Assembly (NCBI RefSeq): GCF_047496725.1
Contig: NC_132978.1
Location: 13,646,001-13,710,000 of the forward strand
DNA: 64,000 bases
Reading direction: 5' to 3'
DNA from: Anoplolepis gracilipes
Lineage: Eukaryota > Arthropoda > Insecta > Hymenoptera > Formicidae
The translations under genes and the position numbers were made by a program. This document shows, one piece after another, positions 20,299 through 33,255 of this stretch (within the stretch, counting starts at the first letter, position 1; every line of letters begins with the position of its first letter). The notes below the pieces were generated by a model. The model was not told the DNA's origin and ran no database searches. It saw nothing but the letters and a program-made list of their open reading frames with translations.

Positions 20299-22398
20299 TT
20301 ATTCATTTGTTATATGATTCGTTGATTCGGTTTTCATGCTTTCCATTTGATCCGAGATGACAATTTCAGATTGTTCGGTTGTCTCCTTATGCACTGCTAT
20401 AATAATTTTTTGCTCGGTGGAAGATTGACTATCAGAAGAGCCTTCCTGTGTCGAAGTAGCAGCTTCCTAAAGTTTGATATTTATTATATTGTACTTGTTC
20501 GATGAAATGTCATATATGAAGCGCATATATCGTCGTATATAAATTATACTTACGGTGCTCCGTATCTTCGTGTGTGTCTTAATGTGTTTCGTTAAATGAT
20601 CCGATCGCATAAATTTCTTAGTACATTCTGGACATTGAAAACGTTTTTCGCCAGTGTGAGTTCTACGATGCCTTTGAAGTTCGTCGGATCTTGTGAATTT
20701 TTTACCGCAAAATATCCAACTACAGACGAATGGTCGTTCGCCGGTGTGCCAACGTAAGTGAGCACGCAAGTGACTCGTTTTACCATATACTTTATTGCAG
20801 CCAGCAATATGGCATATATGTTGCCGCTTTCTGCTCATATCTCTATTTCTATAAAGAAATATGGATTAGTTGGAGTATTTTGGACATCCTGTATGAGTGT
20901 CCAACATTATACTAGTATTATTACAAATAGACATAATATTCGTTCTGTAAGTCGAAAGAGTTTTATAAAGATTTACCTATCTCCATCGCCGCAATTGGGA
21001 CACGTACACGCGACTCTCCTACGGTGCTGCTTGTTAGTATCAATATCGGTATTGGAATTTGCCGTGTTGGATACCTGATGTTGATGAGACATAGGAGCGG
21101 CAGATGTTGTCAAAGTGCCGTTCGATTGAAGAGTTTGGAGAATTTGCCATTTGGTAGGATCATTCGAATCGAGTTGTACAGTTGGCGCAGCCGCAACGAT
21201 GGGCGTAGCCGCAGTAGCGGGCAACGTTTGGACTGTAGCAGTTGGTACAGGTTGCAACGCGCTTGCTGGTATTACTTGTACATTGCCTAAACCTGGGATA
21301 TTTTGTACAGGTATCGATTGTAAAAAACCGTTGGTTGCGTTTATTCCAGTCGCTGGTTGAATTTGCATTATGCTTCCATTGCTTACGCTCCTCATCATGT
21401 TACCTTGTTGCGCAGTTAAATTCGCTAATGCTGATGCAGGAATAAGCGTTAATTGTTGTCCTTGCGCTCCTATACAAGTTGAGATTAATCTCATTATGAA
21501 ATCATAAATTATAGCAGGTCATATATAATAATAGTAGGAAGAAAACATTTTCTAGTCGATCAAAAATATCTCTCGAAAGAGATGTTTACTAATTCTGCTA
21601 TAATAATAAATCTAAATACGTGCATGCATTGATTCGCTATACCTGTAATCGTAATAGGTTGTACCGTAGATTGGGTCGACTGGGCAGCAGGGATATGTAT
21701 TACTTGTCCACTGGCTAGGTGACTTGCATCAATATTTGTTACTTTAATATCACCATCTACTGTTTCCGGTGGCCTTGTTAGAGTAGATAATGTTTGTACA
21801 TCAATCTTCTGACCATCTTTCGTAGTAATAACATTGGCATTTCCTGTTATATTTCTTCCTAATGCACTTATGCCCAGTACCTATAAAAAATTATGCGTTA
21901 CATACAGAATAATTTTATATATATTTACGCGCGTGCGCGTGTGCGTGCAAGCGTGTACGTGAGCCAATATGCATTTTGTATATAGTATTTTACAAGACAA
22001 TTTAAAAATACATTACCTGAACGTTGCTAGGACTGGCAACTGTTGTGCTCCAAGTCGCTACTGTCGATGATGGAGCAGAAGATTGTTGCATCTGTTGTTG
22101 TTGTGACTGTTGCTGTTGCGATGGTGGTGGTTGTTGTTGCTGCTGTATTACTTGTTGTACTACTTGCTGTACTTGCTGCTGTTGCACCTGCTGCTGCTGC
22201 TGTTGTACCTGAGCCTGAGCGACTTGTTGTTGTTGTTGAACAGATTGCACTACTTGTTGTTGAGTTTGCTGTTGAACGACTTGCTGCTGTGCTTGTTGAT
22301 GCGCAACTTGCTGAGCTACTTGTGTTACTTGTTGACTCTATAATCAGCACATTAAAAACACATATAAATTCATCTAGCATTTAGTATAATCAAACAGT

Positions 22399-22440
<42 letters not shown>

Positions 22441-22457
22441 TCTCTTTCTCAGACAAG

Positions 22458-22536
<79 letters not shown>

Positions 22537-24256
22537 TGTTAAATTCAATTTATACATCTTCGTTTATGTTATAATTTTACCTGAAGACTTTGTAACTGTG
22601 GTAAGTTTGTGATTTGCACTTGCTGGATCTGACCACTTGGTGTAATTATCTGTGCTACTTGAGGTATTTGCTAGAATTAAAGTAACCAAAATATACGTCT
22701 CATTAATATTATAATTTACACATAATAGTTTAAAATTGTAAATTAAAAACTTGTGGAATATTAATTGTTTTGCATCAACTTAATGTTAATGTTTCAGCGA
22801 GTGACTTACTTGCATGATTTGGGGTATCATTTGTGTCGCGGGCATATTTAAAACGCTAGACAATGCTTGAACGGGAAAGTGTACAGTTTGATAAACAGTT
22901 TGTCCATTGTTGGCAGTGACCGGTACTTGCACAGGGACCGTTTGCTGAACATGCTGCATAGGAAATTGAAGTGGTCTTACTTGTACATTTTGACCTGCAA
23001 TATACACCTTACTCGATTATTCTTAAGCATAATTGGTAGAAGTTAAAAAATTTGAATCTCGAAAATAAATGAAACAGAAATAAGAGAGAATAAGAGTTAC
23101 ATGCATCTAAAAAACAAAGTAACTACAAAAAGCATACCTGTCGGCAATTGTACTGTTTGTCCCGTGATATTTTGTATAATCGAAGTAGGAAAGACATTAG
23201 GTGCTCTTATGAGACTAACTGGTTGTGGTGTAATAATAGTCTGGCCGTTCGCTAGTTGCACCTGCTGACCGGCGAGTTGCATTTGCTGACCATTTGCGGT
23301 AGCAAATTGCATTGTTGGCTGCGTTTGATGATGACCACCTGCCGCAGACATCGCCGAGGATGGAATAAATAGAGCTTCCTGACCATCTATATTGACAGTC
23401 TGCATTTGTGGGATTACACTATAACTGAGTTGTTGTGACTGCGGTTGTTGCTGCTGCTGCTGAGTGTGTTGCTGCTGCTGCTGTTGCTGCGATTGTTGTT
23501 GGCTTTGTTGCTGTTGTTGCTGAAGAGCCGTTTGTGCCTGAGCGCTAATAATTTGAGCACCCTGTAAAACATATGTTTACAAATTAAAGCATATGCGTAA
23601 TGAAAAAAAAAGAAATCTATGTAATACCGTAATGCATGCATGCAAGCTGTATGTTTTGTAGAAAATGAAATTATATTATTCCTTGTTTTTTACATACTTG
23701 CAAAAATTGGTGAGGTAGTGATTGAACAGAGATTGCTTGAGCTCTCTGTTGATCGTGTTGTGATTGTTGAGCTTGTAAAGGCACAAAGTTCTGCAAGGTA
23801 ATAACGTGCGGCTGCTGCTGTTGTTGAGCTTGTTGTTGAACATCTTGCTGTTGCAATTGTTGTAATACATTCGCGTTTAAGAAACGGATTTGTGACTGGG
23901 CAGTTTGCTGCTGCTGTTGCTGCTCTAACTGTTGCTGATCCGCTTCATCTTGTTGTTGTGACTGTGTTTGCAAAGGATCATGCTCTTCAATTTCTTCCTA
24001 TAAATAATTATTCAATTAATTTGTTTTTCGTGAATATTCTGTATATTCATATAATCATATAATATGACAAAGTTTACATTGTATCCACTCAAATTATGCT
24101 ATATCGAGTACTTAAAATAAGTATCGTTTATCTATTATATAATTAAAATTGTTGCAAAAATTAAATATTGCAAAAGCAAAGCGCTTAAGCGCCAAAAATG
24201 AGAAATAACGAGTCTCTTACTTGTGAAATGTTCCTTCCATCTAGACTTCGTTTCAT
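20299..24256 (-). CDS. Spps: Sp1/Sp4-type zinc-finger transcription factor (Spps orthologue), ten coding exons
   Basis: Exons in transcript order: 24221-24256, 23698-23997, 23138-23561, 22810-22994, 22581-22670, 22017-22337, 21643-21880, 20977-21469, 20554-20848, 20299-20466; 849 residues. Most of the protein is glutamine-rich, the activation domain type of the Sp1-4 branch. A Buttonhead box (RRVACTCPNC) lies near residue 685. Three C2H2 fingers follow, with recognition helices KTSHLRA, RSDELQR and RSDHLTK, the Sp/KLF set that contacts GC boxes. A short acidic/serine tail ends the protein. A Q-rich N-terminus plus the Buttonhead box distinguishes it from KLFs and from the insect Sp1/btd group, matching Drosophila Spps, a Polycomb-response-element binder. 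The ATG follows an acceptor at 24280-24281, so a 5' non-coding exon lies upstream. The finger exon has two acceptors 6 nt apart. Confidence 0.93.
22397..22535. repeat. (GA)n followed by (CT)n, self-complementary intronic pair
   Basis: About 43 bp of GA repeats and about 74 bp of CT repeats lie in the same Spps intron, separated by about 20 bp that is itself palindromic (GTCTCTTTCTC). The intron RNA can fold into a long hairpin. Confidence 0.85.
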
Positions 24257-24621
24257 GATGAACGATTGTATGTTTTGCGCTATACAAAATTTATAACAGA
24301 TTTGCCATTTCGCCAAATTGTGCTAGGAATCCATAATGCAATATATTAGCAACCATGTGCAACTATTGGAAATTCTCTTGTAGTCACGAACAAAGGATCG
24401 TTTTGACGTTCCTATTAAAAAGAAATACAATTTTTAGAAAATTATCTATATATTAAGATGTAGCTAATTATAGTATACAAGGTAATTAATATATTATGCA
24501 ATTATGCTAACAATAAAATTATATTAATTCTTATTATGTAGCTAAAATAATTAAATAAATGTACAAAAGGTATACATAGAAGAATATAGGTGAAAAGAAA
24601 AAAATTAGAGAAATCCAAGTT
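24257..24621. other. Spps 5' leader and first-intron sequence
   Basis: Immediately upstream of the start codon is a 23-nt leader ending at an acceptor (TTGTATAG on the minus strand), so the 5' UTR is spliced. The remainder is AT-rich intron. Confidence 0.5.
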
Positions 24622-24851
<230 letters not shown>

Positions 24852-26950
24852 CAAAACTTTGTTTTCGCTCGCGTAAAACTAAGAAAAAAAAAATAGAATT
24901 TCCCATTCTTATAAAATAAGATTGAAAAAAAGTAGAGAAAAAAGAAGAATAAGAGGGAGGGAGAAAAAGAGAATTTGTTTATTATTAGTATTAAAAATAT
25001 AAAAGATAATATAAGTTTTATCTTATAATTTACGATAAAGATATCGTAAATTATTATCATACATTGAGAATATGTCAGAGATGGCTAAAACTTTGGATAA
25101 TAAATGGGATTAGAATATTTAGAATTATTAGAAAAGTTTAAACAAAAAATTCGAGAAAAAAGACGCAAGTTTTACTTTTGAAAATGCGTTATATAAATCT
25201 TGTATTGCTTTACTGATACAAAGTACATACGAAAAACGAGAAAGAGAGCGACATGCGCAGCTAAAAAAAAATCACGTTTTGCCGCTCTTTAACCATTCTC
25301 TACTCTGACATAAGAGGAAACAAAGAAGGCTGTCGCGAACCGCGAGAATCCTCCGCCTCCTTACGCCCCTGTTTTTACCGCCCCACCCGATTCGTATCAA
25401 AGCACGCGCACGAGTTCCAACACAATGGCAAAGTAGCGTGTGTCGTCATACCGCCCACTCGACTGTTCGCCGCTCGTTTGCGCTCTTGCGCGATATCCGT
25501 GATAACGGGGAAGGCCGACTCACGAGTCGCGATGCAGCCTCCACCCACTTTGAATACGGGACTCCACCTAACATGGAAAATAAACACGTGTTTCCTCGCG
25601 CAAGATATACATACTTACACTGTTAATGTTACGCCACGCCACGCCAACACCAACGCCAACGCCAACGCCAACGCCAACGCCAACGCCAAATGCCAACGCC
25701 ACCGTGTTGTCTTGTCGCTTCTAGTTCAATTCGTACTGTTATAAGCGCAGTTGTATGTAAACGTGCATCTCGTTTTTTCAATCAAAAAAGCACGCTGACC
25801 ACACAAAGAACCGACTTGACACGAGTCGATAAAAAACGCAACTCGTTATCGTATTGCGTTCGCGTATTCGCCGTGTGCATGCGTACAAACAAGTAGCGTG
25901 AAGCATTATTCGAGACCTGTCGTCCGATGCGATTCGTTAGCTTTAACTCTCATACATTTCGGGAACAAAAATCCATATATATATGAAGAAAAATTTGCAT
26001 TATATATGTATGTATATATATATATATAATTTTTTTTTTTTTTTTAATATGCAGTGTATATATATTATACACACACACACACACACATGCACGTGCCACG
26101 CACGCGACGCGCGTCACTGTGCCGTAATATTTGCGCGCGCGCACTATACTACACGACCATCAGTAGTGTCTTATTTTGCGTTGATCGATAGGCGATCGAG
26201 CAAGATGTGCATGATATATCAGCCACTTAAAGTTGTCGCAATTAAATCACGGGACAATTCGTGCTGAATTTTGATGATATAGCTCTCCTTCACCGTGCGT
26301 AGATTGATAAGAATTGTGATGCGCCAGTATCGCTAACCGAGAGGAGTCGATGAAAAACGATGCGGCTACTGCAATTTGTGCGACTTGCCAAACTATCGTG
26401 CAATCTACCGATACATGCATCATACACTCCACATCCACTACACTCTCCGTTTATTCACGTCATTTATTCACATTTGCGGAAACGTTGCAACAAATACTAA
26501 CAAATACCACTGTAATGAAACTAGTCGAGGCTACGACGGACGCACATATCTACATACTCGTGGGGCCAATGGGCGGTACGCGAGATGGCAACGTCGCCGT
26601 ACGTTCGTCACGATGGCACGGACTCGCTGATTGGTTGTTGACCGTGGTTCCGCCAACCAAGCTAGCTAGAGTTAGTTGCAGCTGGCTGGGGCGTCATTCG
26701 ACAGGGGCGTACGCGGGTACACCTCGGACGCCCACCCCGTTACAAGGGCTAAACCACGCATATCTCCCTCTACTTTCGCTTCCCTAGTCTTTCGCTTCCT
26801 CCCACTCTCACCTTTCATTTCGTACCTTGTATCCACCACGGTTTATCGTAATATATCAGCATATTTATCGAATCGAATTCGTTTATTATTCGTTTCATTC
26901 GTTTGTTTCCGCAATGTCATTTCATTTAGGAAATATCGATAAGATATATT
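24852..26950 (-). promoter_or_regulatory. Spps upstream region with CpG-rich promoter-like DNA
   Basis: From about 25320 to 26770 the base composition changes to GC- and CpG-rich, unlike the AT-rich flanks. It contains a (CCAACG)n repeat at 25640-25693, an isolated CTGATTGGTTG and a GGGCGGT GC box at about 26570-26640. This is the likely promoter of Spps on the minus strand; the 5' exon itself could not be placed. No conserved coding frame was recognised. Confidence 0.4.
25640..25693. repeat. (CCAACG)n hexamer tandem repeat
   Basis: About eight CCAACG units with small variants lie in the CpG-rich region upstream of Spps. Confidence 0.9.
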
Positions 26951-27190
26951 TTAAATAAAGTTTCACAAGCTTGCCGAATATATATTGCCAAAGATAAATC
27001 GCTTCAAAAATCCTTTTTTTTCTCTCTTTCCTTTCTACGAAAAATTGTAATTTAAATTTTTGTCTCTGAAACTCTTATTTCACAATTTCTGAGTCTAATT
27101 GCAAATTGCTTAATGTACGAAAGAGAAAGAATTGCTCAGTTATAAATTGTTCTAGATACATAACACACACCACATGCGCGCACGCACACG

Positions 27191-27234
<44 letters not shown>

Positions 27235-27937
27235 AATACGCGCGCACGCGCAATGCAAATATCAACCATTTAGGACTTTAGGATATAAAATTTGTAGCAT
27301 ATTACTATTCATTTGCATATTTCATAATGAAAGACAGTATTCAAAGTTCTATATTTGTCGTCAACTTTATTGATGTGACAATTATGAAAGAATTTGACAT
27401 TTGTCAATTGCATCAAGTTACAATAGTAATAAATTAAGTAATCTTTTGCAATATATACCTATAATTTGTACAATCTTAACGTAATATGTAAATGACGAGA
27501 GAGAAATACAATAACGTAATTACACCGATGCTCGGAGGGGATGCCCGAAAAGGACAACTAACTCTGAGCACTGCTTTAAATTATAAAGATTAATTTAAAA
27601 AATTTCAATGACAAGATTTCTCTAACATACTTACTAGAAGTATTTTTTACAATGTATTATATTCACAATTCTCAATTCAAATAAATATTGGCGAAAAAGA
27701 GAGCAGTTATTATCTGAATTAAATAATACATAATGTACAATAATTGTAAATTCTATAAATATTATAAATATTGTATAACAATTTAACATGGTAAAATTTC
27801 CATGTTACATAAAGTACTTTTGTTACAAGAATAGAATGCAATTATATTTGCTGTAATGCATCAGCATGCATATATATTTTTTACGTGCGTCGTGTGTGTG
27901 TGTGTGTGTGTGTGTTGTATGTAATATGTAAAATATA

Positions 27938-27980
<43 letters not shown>

Positions 27981-28132
27981 CTAAATAAAATGTAAATATT
28001 CTGCAATTTGTACATAATACACTTATAAACAAGTAGTACATGCATGTGAAAGTACATAGAAGCTCTTGGATAAATTTAAAATTTTTTCCTCAAAATGTAT
28101 ATGTGTGTGCGCGTGTGTATATATATGCACGT

Positions 28133-28196
<64 letters not shown>

Positions 28197-28562
28197 CCAT
28201 ACACACGTACGTAATATTTTAATTACTAGTGTGCGTGTATATATACACATGTAATTTCACTTTTCTTATCGATAAAAATCTATGCGCATAGAGAGAAGAT
28301 ACAATAAAGTTTCAGTCCCAGTGTCCGGAATTATTTAATATGAAACTCTAGTTTAGTTGTATTTTTCTAATTATTATATTTTTGATAGTTTTTTTGCAAG
28401 AAATTATTTTATTGTTGATTTCGACAATAAAATATATGTGCGCTTGATTCAATGTACTGATATTCTATAATAGACAATAATGAAACACGTCAAATCAAAC
28501 AAGGATGTAAAATTAAATTATTTCAAAATTTTGCAGCATATGATGGAGATGGATCTCTCTCT
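26951..28562. other. Intergenic gap between Spps and GPD2 (both minus strand)
   Basis: It contains (TA)n at 27195-27232 and 27942-27977, (GT)n at 27892-27915, and (CA)n at 28136-28195. TTTATT at 28408-28413 is an AATAAA on the minus strand and suits the GPD2 3' end. A small GC-rich stem-loop-like segment at 27527-27575 has no recognised identity. Confidence 0.5.
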
Positions 28563-31500
28563 TCACAGTCCTCCACCCGATCTCTCGACGCTTATTTGTT
28601 TCTTGAGCATTTCTTTTTCGTGCTGCGCTTCTTCCATTTCAGCCATCCGTGCGAAACGTGAGTATGCCACATGACCAGACTTAATAGCTGACATCATCTA
28701 TATGTAAAAATAATACACATATATGTATGTAGCGAGTCTTTATACAAACAGAAGCATATTAATATAACGATATTCAAGAAAATAATATACTATTATCGAT
28801 ATTAGTATATTATAATAGTATATTAAATTATAGTAAAATATAGCATGCGATAGAAATAAAAAAAGAGCACGAAAGGATAAGAAAAGGATAATACAAATTG
28901 CTAATTTCTCTATCAGTTTGGAAGATTGTTATCGTTAACGTTTAGCGTCACACATAATCATGCGAAGAGAAAATACGAAATATCGGTTTAAAAGAATAAT
29001 GTAAGCAATGTATAGCAAAAAGAAAAAGCAACAATCTGTGACTGTGACTGTGTGCACAATGCGCAATGTCACAGACCTGAAGGTATTCATCCAATTCAAC
29101 TTGACCATTCATATTGGTGTCGATTTCGCGTAGAATTTCGTGAAGTTCTTCACCTGGTACTTCCTTATCTCCAAAGAGCTGTGAAGAGCAGAAAAGAATA
29201 TATATCATGTATATGCTTGACGATTTACCTGCAAATAGTCTTGTAATTCCATTTGACCGTTGTAAGTAAGATCAATTTCATTCAACAAGCTGTGCATCTC
29301 GTCCTGGTTCATTCTTATACCTAATACCTGCACATCGGCAATTAATGGATATCGATATCGATAACAATTAAAGAGGAGAAAAACGATATACTTATAAGAA
29401 GGTCATGGAACAATGTAAATTCGTATGCAAACCTTCAATCCTCGTCTAATATCATTAATAGACACATATCCCTTTCTGTCCTTGTCTATAATTCCAAAGC
29501 GCTTAATGTAGAGCTGGATCTCATCTTTCGTGAGATTGATGGGGATCTTGTCGCGAGAAGCACGATTCACCATCTGACCCATTTCCTGTGCGAGAAATTC
29601 GCTGGCCTCACGATGTTGCTTTTTCTTCTCCTCCTTTGACCAATGCAATTCCTCGGCCATGATATCTATGATGGCTGGCAATGCCTCCTGAGCTGCTTGA
29701 ACATTGAGGAAAGCGAGTCTCAATCGACGTGCGATCATATCGATCGCGGTTCTAGCATATTCTCGTACACCATAACGTATCTAAAATGCACATTACATTT
29801 TTGTATATATCGGATATTTAGATATAAGGTGTTGACTTAATTGTCGATCGAGATTTTAAACGCGTGAGAAGCATTACTTACTTCAGCATCGATGTACGGG
29901 AATTCCGGATGAATTTTTTTTCCAATAATCGGCCATCGTTTTCCTGTCAGAGAAGCCATTTTAGCTACGGCGAACGCACGATCTCCGTAGCTCTTGGATA
30001 AGTGTTGCGCTACTTCGCATTCTAAACCAAAATCTTGCACTAATCTAATATACATTGTAGGACTCCAACCCTGAGCACCTTCCAGAAGAAACCCATCGGT
30101 TTGACAAGGTCTTTCTGGTTGTAGGTCGCAAGCTTTGAACAAGTATCAACGAATTTTAGAGGCACCTTTTTAGAGACAGAAAAAAAATTTGCTGTCTTTG
30201 ATTAATCCGTTTCAATATACCTTTTATAGCTGCGTCAATGGTTTCTTGAGCCATCGCTCGATAAGTCGTCCATTTGCCGCCTGCTATCGTGATGAGATTT
30301 GTGGGACTAACGTGCACGATATGATTTCTGGCAAGCGATTGCGTGTTTGGTTTGTTCGGGTCTGAAACGAGCGGTCTGATACCACTCCAGGCGGAGAGAA
30401 CGTCCCCGCGGCGTACCTCGACGTCCGGATTTAGATAATTTTTCACTTCCTGCAGGATGAACATAATTTCATCTTCCGTAGGACGAGGATTATGCGTTAT
30501 CTCACACGGTAGATCGGTCGTTCCCGCGATAGTTTGTTTTTGCCACGGCAAAAAGAAGATTACACGGCCATCGCTCGTTGCTGGATCGAGTAGACCCATC
30601 TGATCAGGACTAGAGTAGACATATCGTAAAGAGAAAATCATTACATCGAGAGATAAATTGCAATGAATTGAATATGAAATAATGCATTATCAAACGTATA
30701 CCTATTCATATATTAGCTTTTTTATAAAAATGTTTTATGTTACCTGTAATATCCCGGCAACACTATATGAACTCCGGAAGACGGAGAGCAGATAGACGGA
30801 ACGTTCTGATCGTCCATCTTTCTGATATGATCGGTAAAGGGACCGGTCGCGTTGATTATCGCTTTAGCCTTTACGTTCCATTCCTCTCCCGTAAGTTCAT
30901 CCTTAAGGTGAGCACCCACAAGGACACGTTTGCCATCCTTTTTTTTTTCAAATAGAAAAACTTCTCCTTAAAATATTTTTGCCTCTTTATAATTAATGCA
31001 TGCATGCATGCATATATACATATACTAATATACATATACCTTGTCGAGACCTTTCAGCAGATTAACCACTTTAACATGATTTACAACTGTCGCCCCGTGT
31101 CTCGAAGCTGTTAGAGCGATTGCCAAATTCATCCTAGCATCGTCTTGCTGACCTGTATTATATGCCAAATGACACATCTGAGAGTAGATAGATATCTATA
31201 TGTTATATCTTTATGTAAAAATTATAAGAGGGAGGACAAATACCATCGTAGTAGACAATAGCTCCTGTCAGTTTGTCGCCCTTGAGCATTGGAAAAAGTT
31301 CCAAAGCATTTGATTTACTCAGATAGTACGACGACTTTACCGTTTTGCTACCTGCTACTAAATCGTACATCTTAATGCCGAACCAATAATAAGGAATCTG
31401 CCACCATCTGACAAAAATAATGGATATATATGCATGAAGAAAAAAATCGAGCAACATTAAAAGATGTGCTATGCTTATCTTATAATGCGTATAAATTATA

Positions 31501-32985
31501 AATATATATACATACGTATAAACTGGCAGCATAATGGGTAATGGATGCGCTAGATGCGGTGCGCTGTGCAGCATCGATGCACGTTCGTGAAGCGCTTCTT
31601 TTACCATTCTGTATTGTTCAACGTCCAACTGCATGATGGCTTTTTGCAAATATCGTACACCGCCATGAATTAACTTTGTGCTTCGGGAAGAGGTCCCAGA
31701 TGCAAAATCGTCAGCTTCGACCAACGCGGTCTTCAAACCTTTTGAGAAAGTGTAGTATTTTTTTTTTTTTTTTTCCCGAGCAAGCGAAAAGTAAGAGTAG
31801 ACTTACTTACCTCGGGTGCAAGCATCCAGAGCGCATCCTGCGCCTGTCGCACCACCCCCGATAATCAGTATATCATACTCTTGCGATTTTAAAGTTTTTA
31901 CTTGATCCTCTCGTGTCGGTAAAGTCCTTCGCGGTGGTCTTGGTTTTCCTTTTTCAGCATGTACCTATAACCGTCATTGCTTTCTTTTCCTTCTTTTTTT
32001 GATGGCAAGGGAAGGGAATGAAGAGAGTCATTGCTTTAAGAAATAAGTTGTATGTGATTAGTGACGTTTTTTTAAAGACGCGATTCAAATATAAGCGGCA
32101 TTGGCTGCGTTCAGCAGAGAAAGCAAATCAGTGAGCGCTTAGTGATTTTTTATTGTGATTGGTTCTTGCATTTAGATTTTCATTGGATCTAAGTGCAGAA
32201 ACCAATCACAATAAAGAATCACTAAGCGCTCACTGATTTGTAGATTGCGGGTTCGGTTGTGGTTGGGGTTACTGTTGTATATTGGGAACCAATCAATCAC
32301 AGCAAAGCAACCTTTGCTGTGATTGATTGGTTCCCAATGTCCAACAGTAACTCCAACCGCAACCTATAGTGTAATCACGGCTTAAGGGCCGGTTGTTCCA
32401 ACGTTGAATAACTTTTATTAAAACCTTTTTTTTTTTTTTTTTTTTTTTCAGAACTTCTAAGAGAGACAAAGATATAGTTAGTAACGAGGTTAAAGTTACC
32501 TAATGTTGGAACAACCGGCCCTTAATCGGGTTTAATAACATTCGTAGTTCTAAAACCGACTAATCACAACTATTCTTCTGAAGAATGAAATGACTGTGAT
32601 TGGCTAGTCTTAGAACTATGGGTGTTATTAAAACTGATTAAGGGTGATGTGTAAAGCATAGTCTACAATGAGACTTTAAGACATAAGACTTAAGAAATTA
32701 ACCAATCATATTCATGATTCTTTCCTAAATTCAATTGTGATTGATTAATTTCTTAAGTTTTACGTCTTAAAGTCTTATTGTAGACTACGCTTAAAAGACA
32801 AATTACGAATTACGAAAGACATATACTGTAAATAGTGTGGGAGGTTTACACTGACGAATAACAAATCTTCGAAAATGTCTGCGAATTACAAATCGAGCAC
32901 AGTGTAGCTTTACGATTATTATGCGTTATCCCTATAGATATATAAAATGGACTGAGCATTGCGATAGCCAAGCGCGCGCCCGGTT

Positions 32986-33039
<54 letters not shown>

Positions 33040-33171
33040 TATTACACTTGAGGCCTATGTCTGTCTCTTTTGCTAGTATCTCATTGGTTACTTTGTCCCC
33101 TTTGAATTCTGGAAGGGGACAAAATAACCAATGAGATACTAGCAAAAGAGACAGACATAGGCCTCAGATGT

Positions 33172-33255
<84 letters not shown>

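Noticed and set aside
22024..22384. Plus-strand Cys-, Val- and Leu-rich frames opposite the Spps Q-rich exon
   Set aside because: Shadows of CAG/CAA-rich coding sequence on the minus strand.
26350..26787. A 145-codon plus-strand frame in the CpG-rich region
   Set aside because: Composition-driven, no recognisable domain, and overlapped by other frames of similar length; more likely promoter DNA of Spps.
27527..27575. GC-rich stem-loop-like segment considered as a small RNA gene
   Set aside because: No tRNA arms, Sm site, snoRNA boxes or SECIS core could be seen; the pairing is short.
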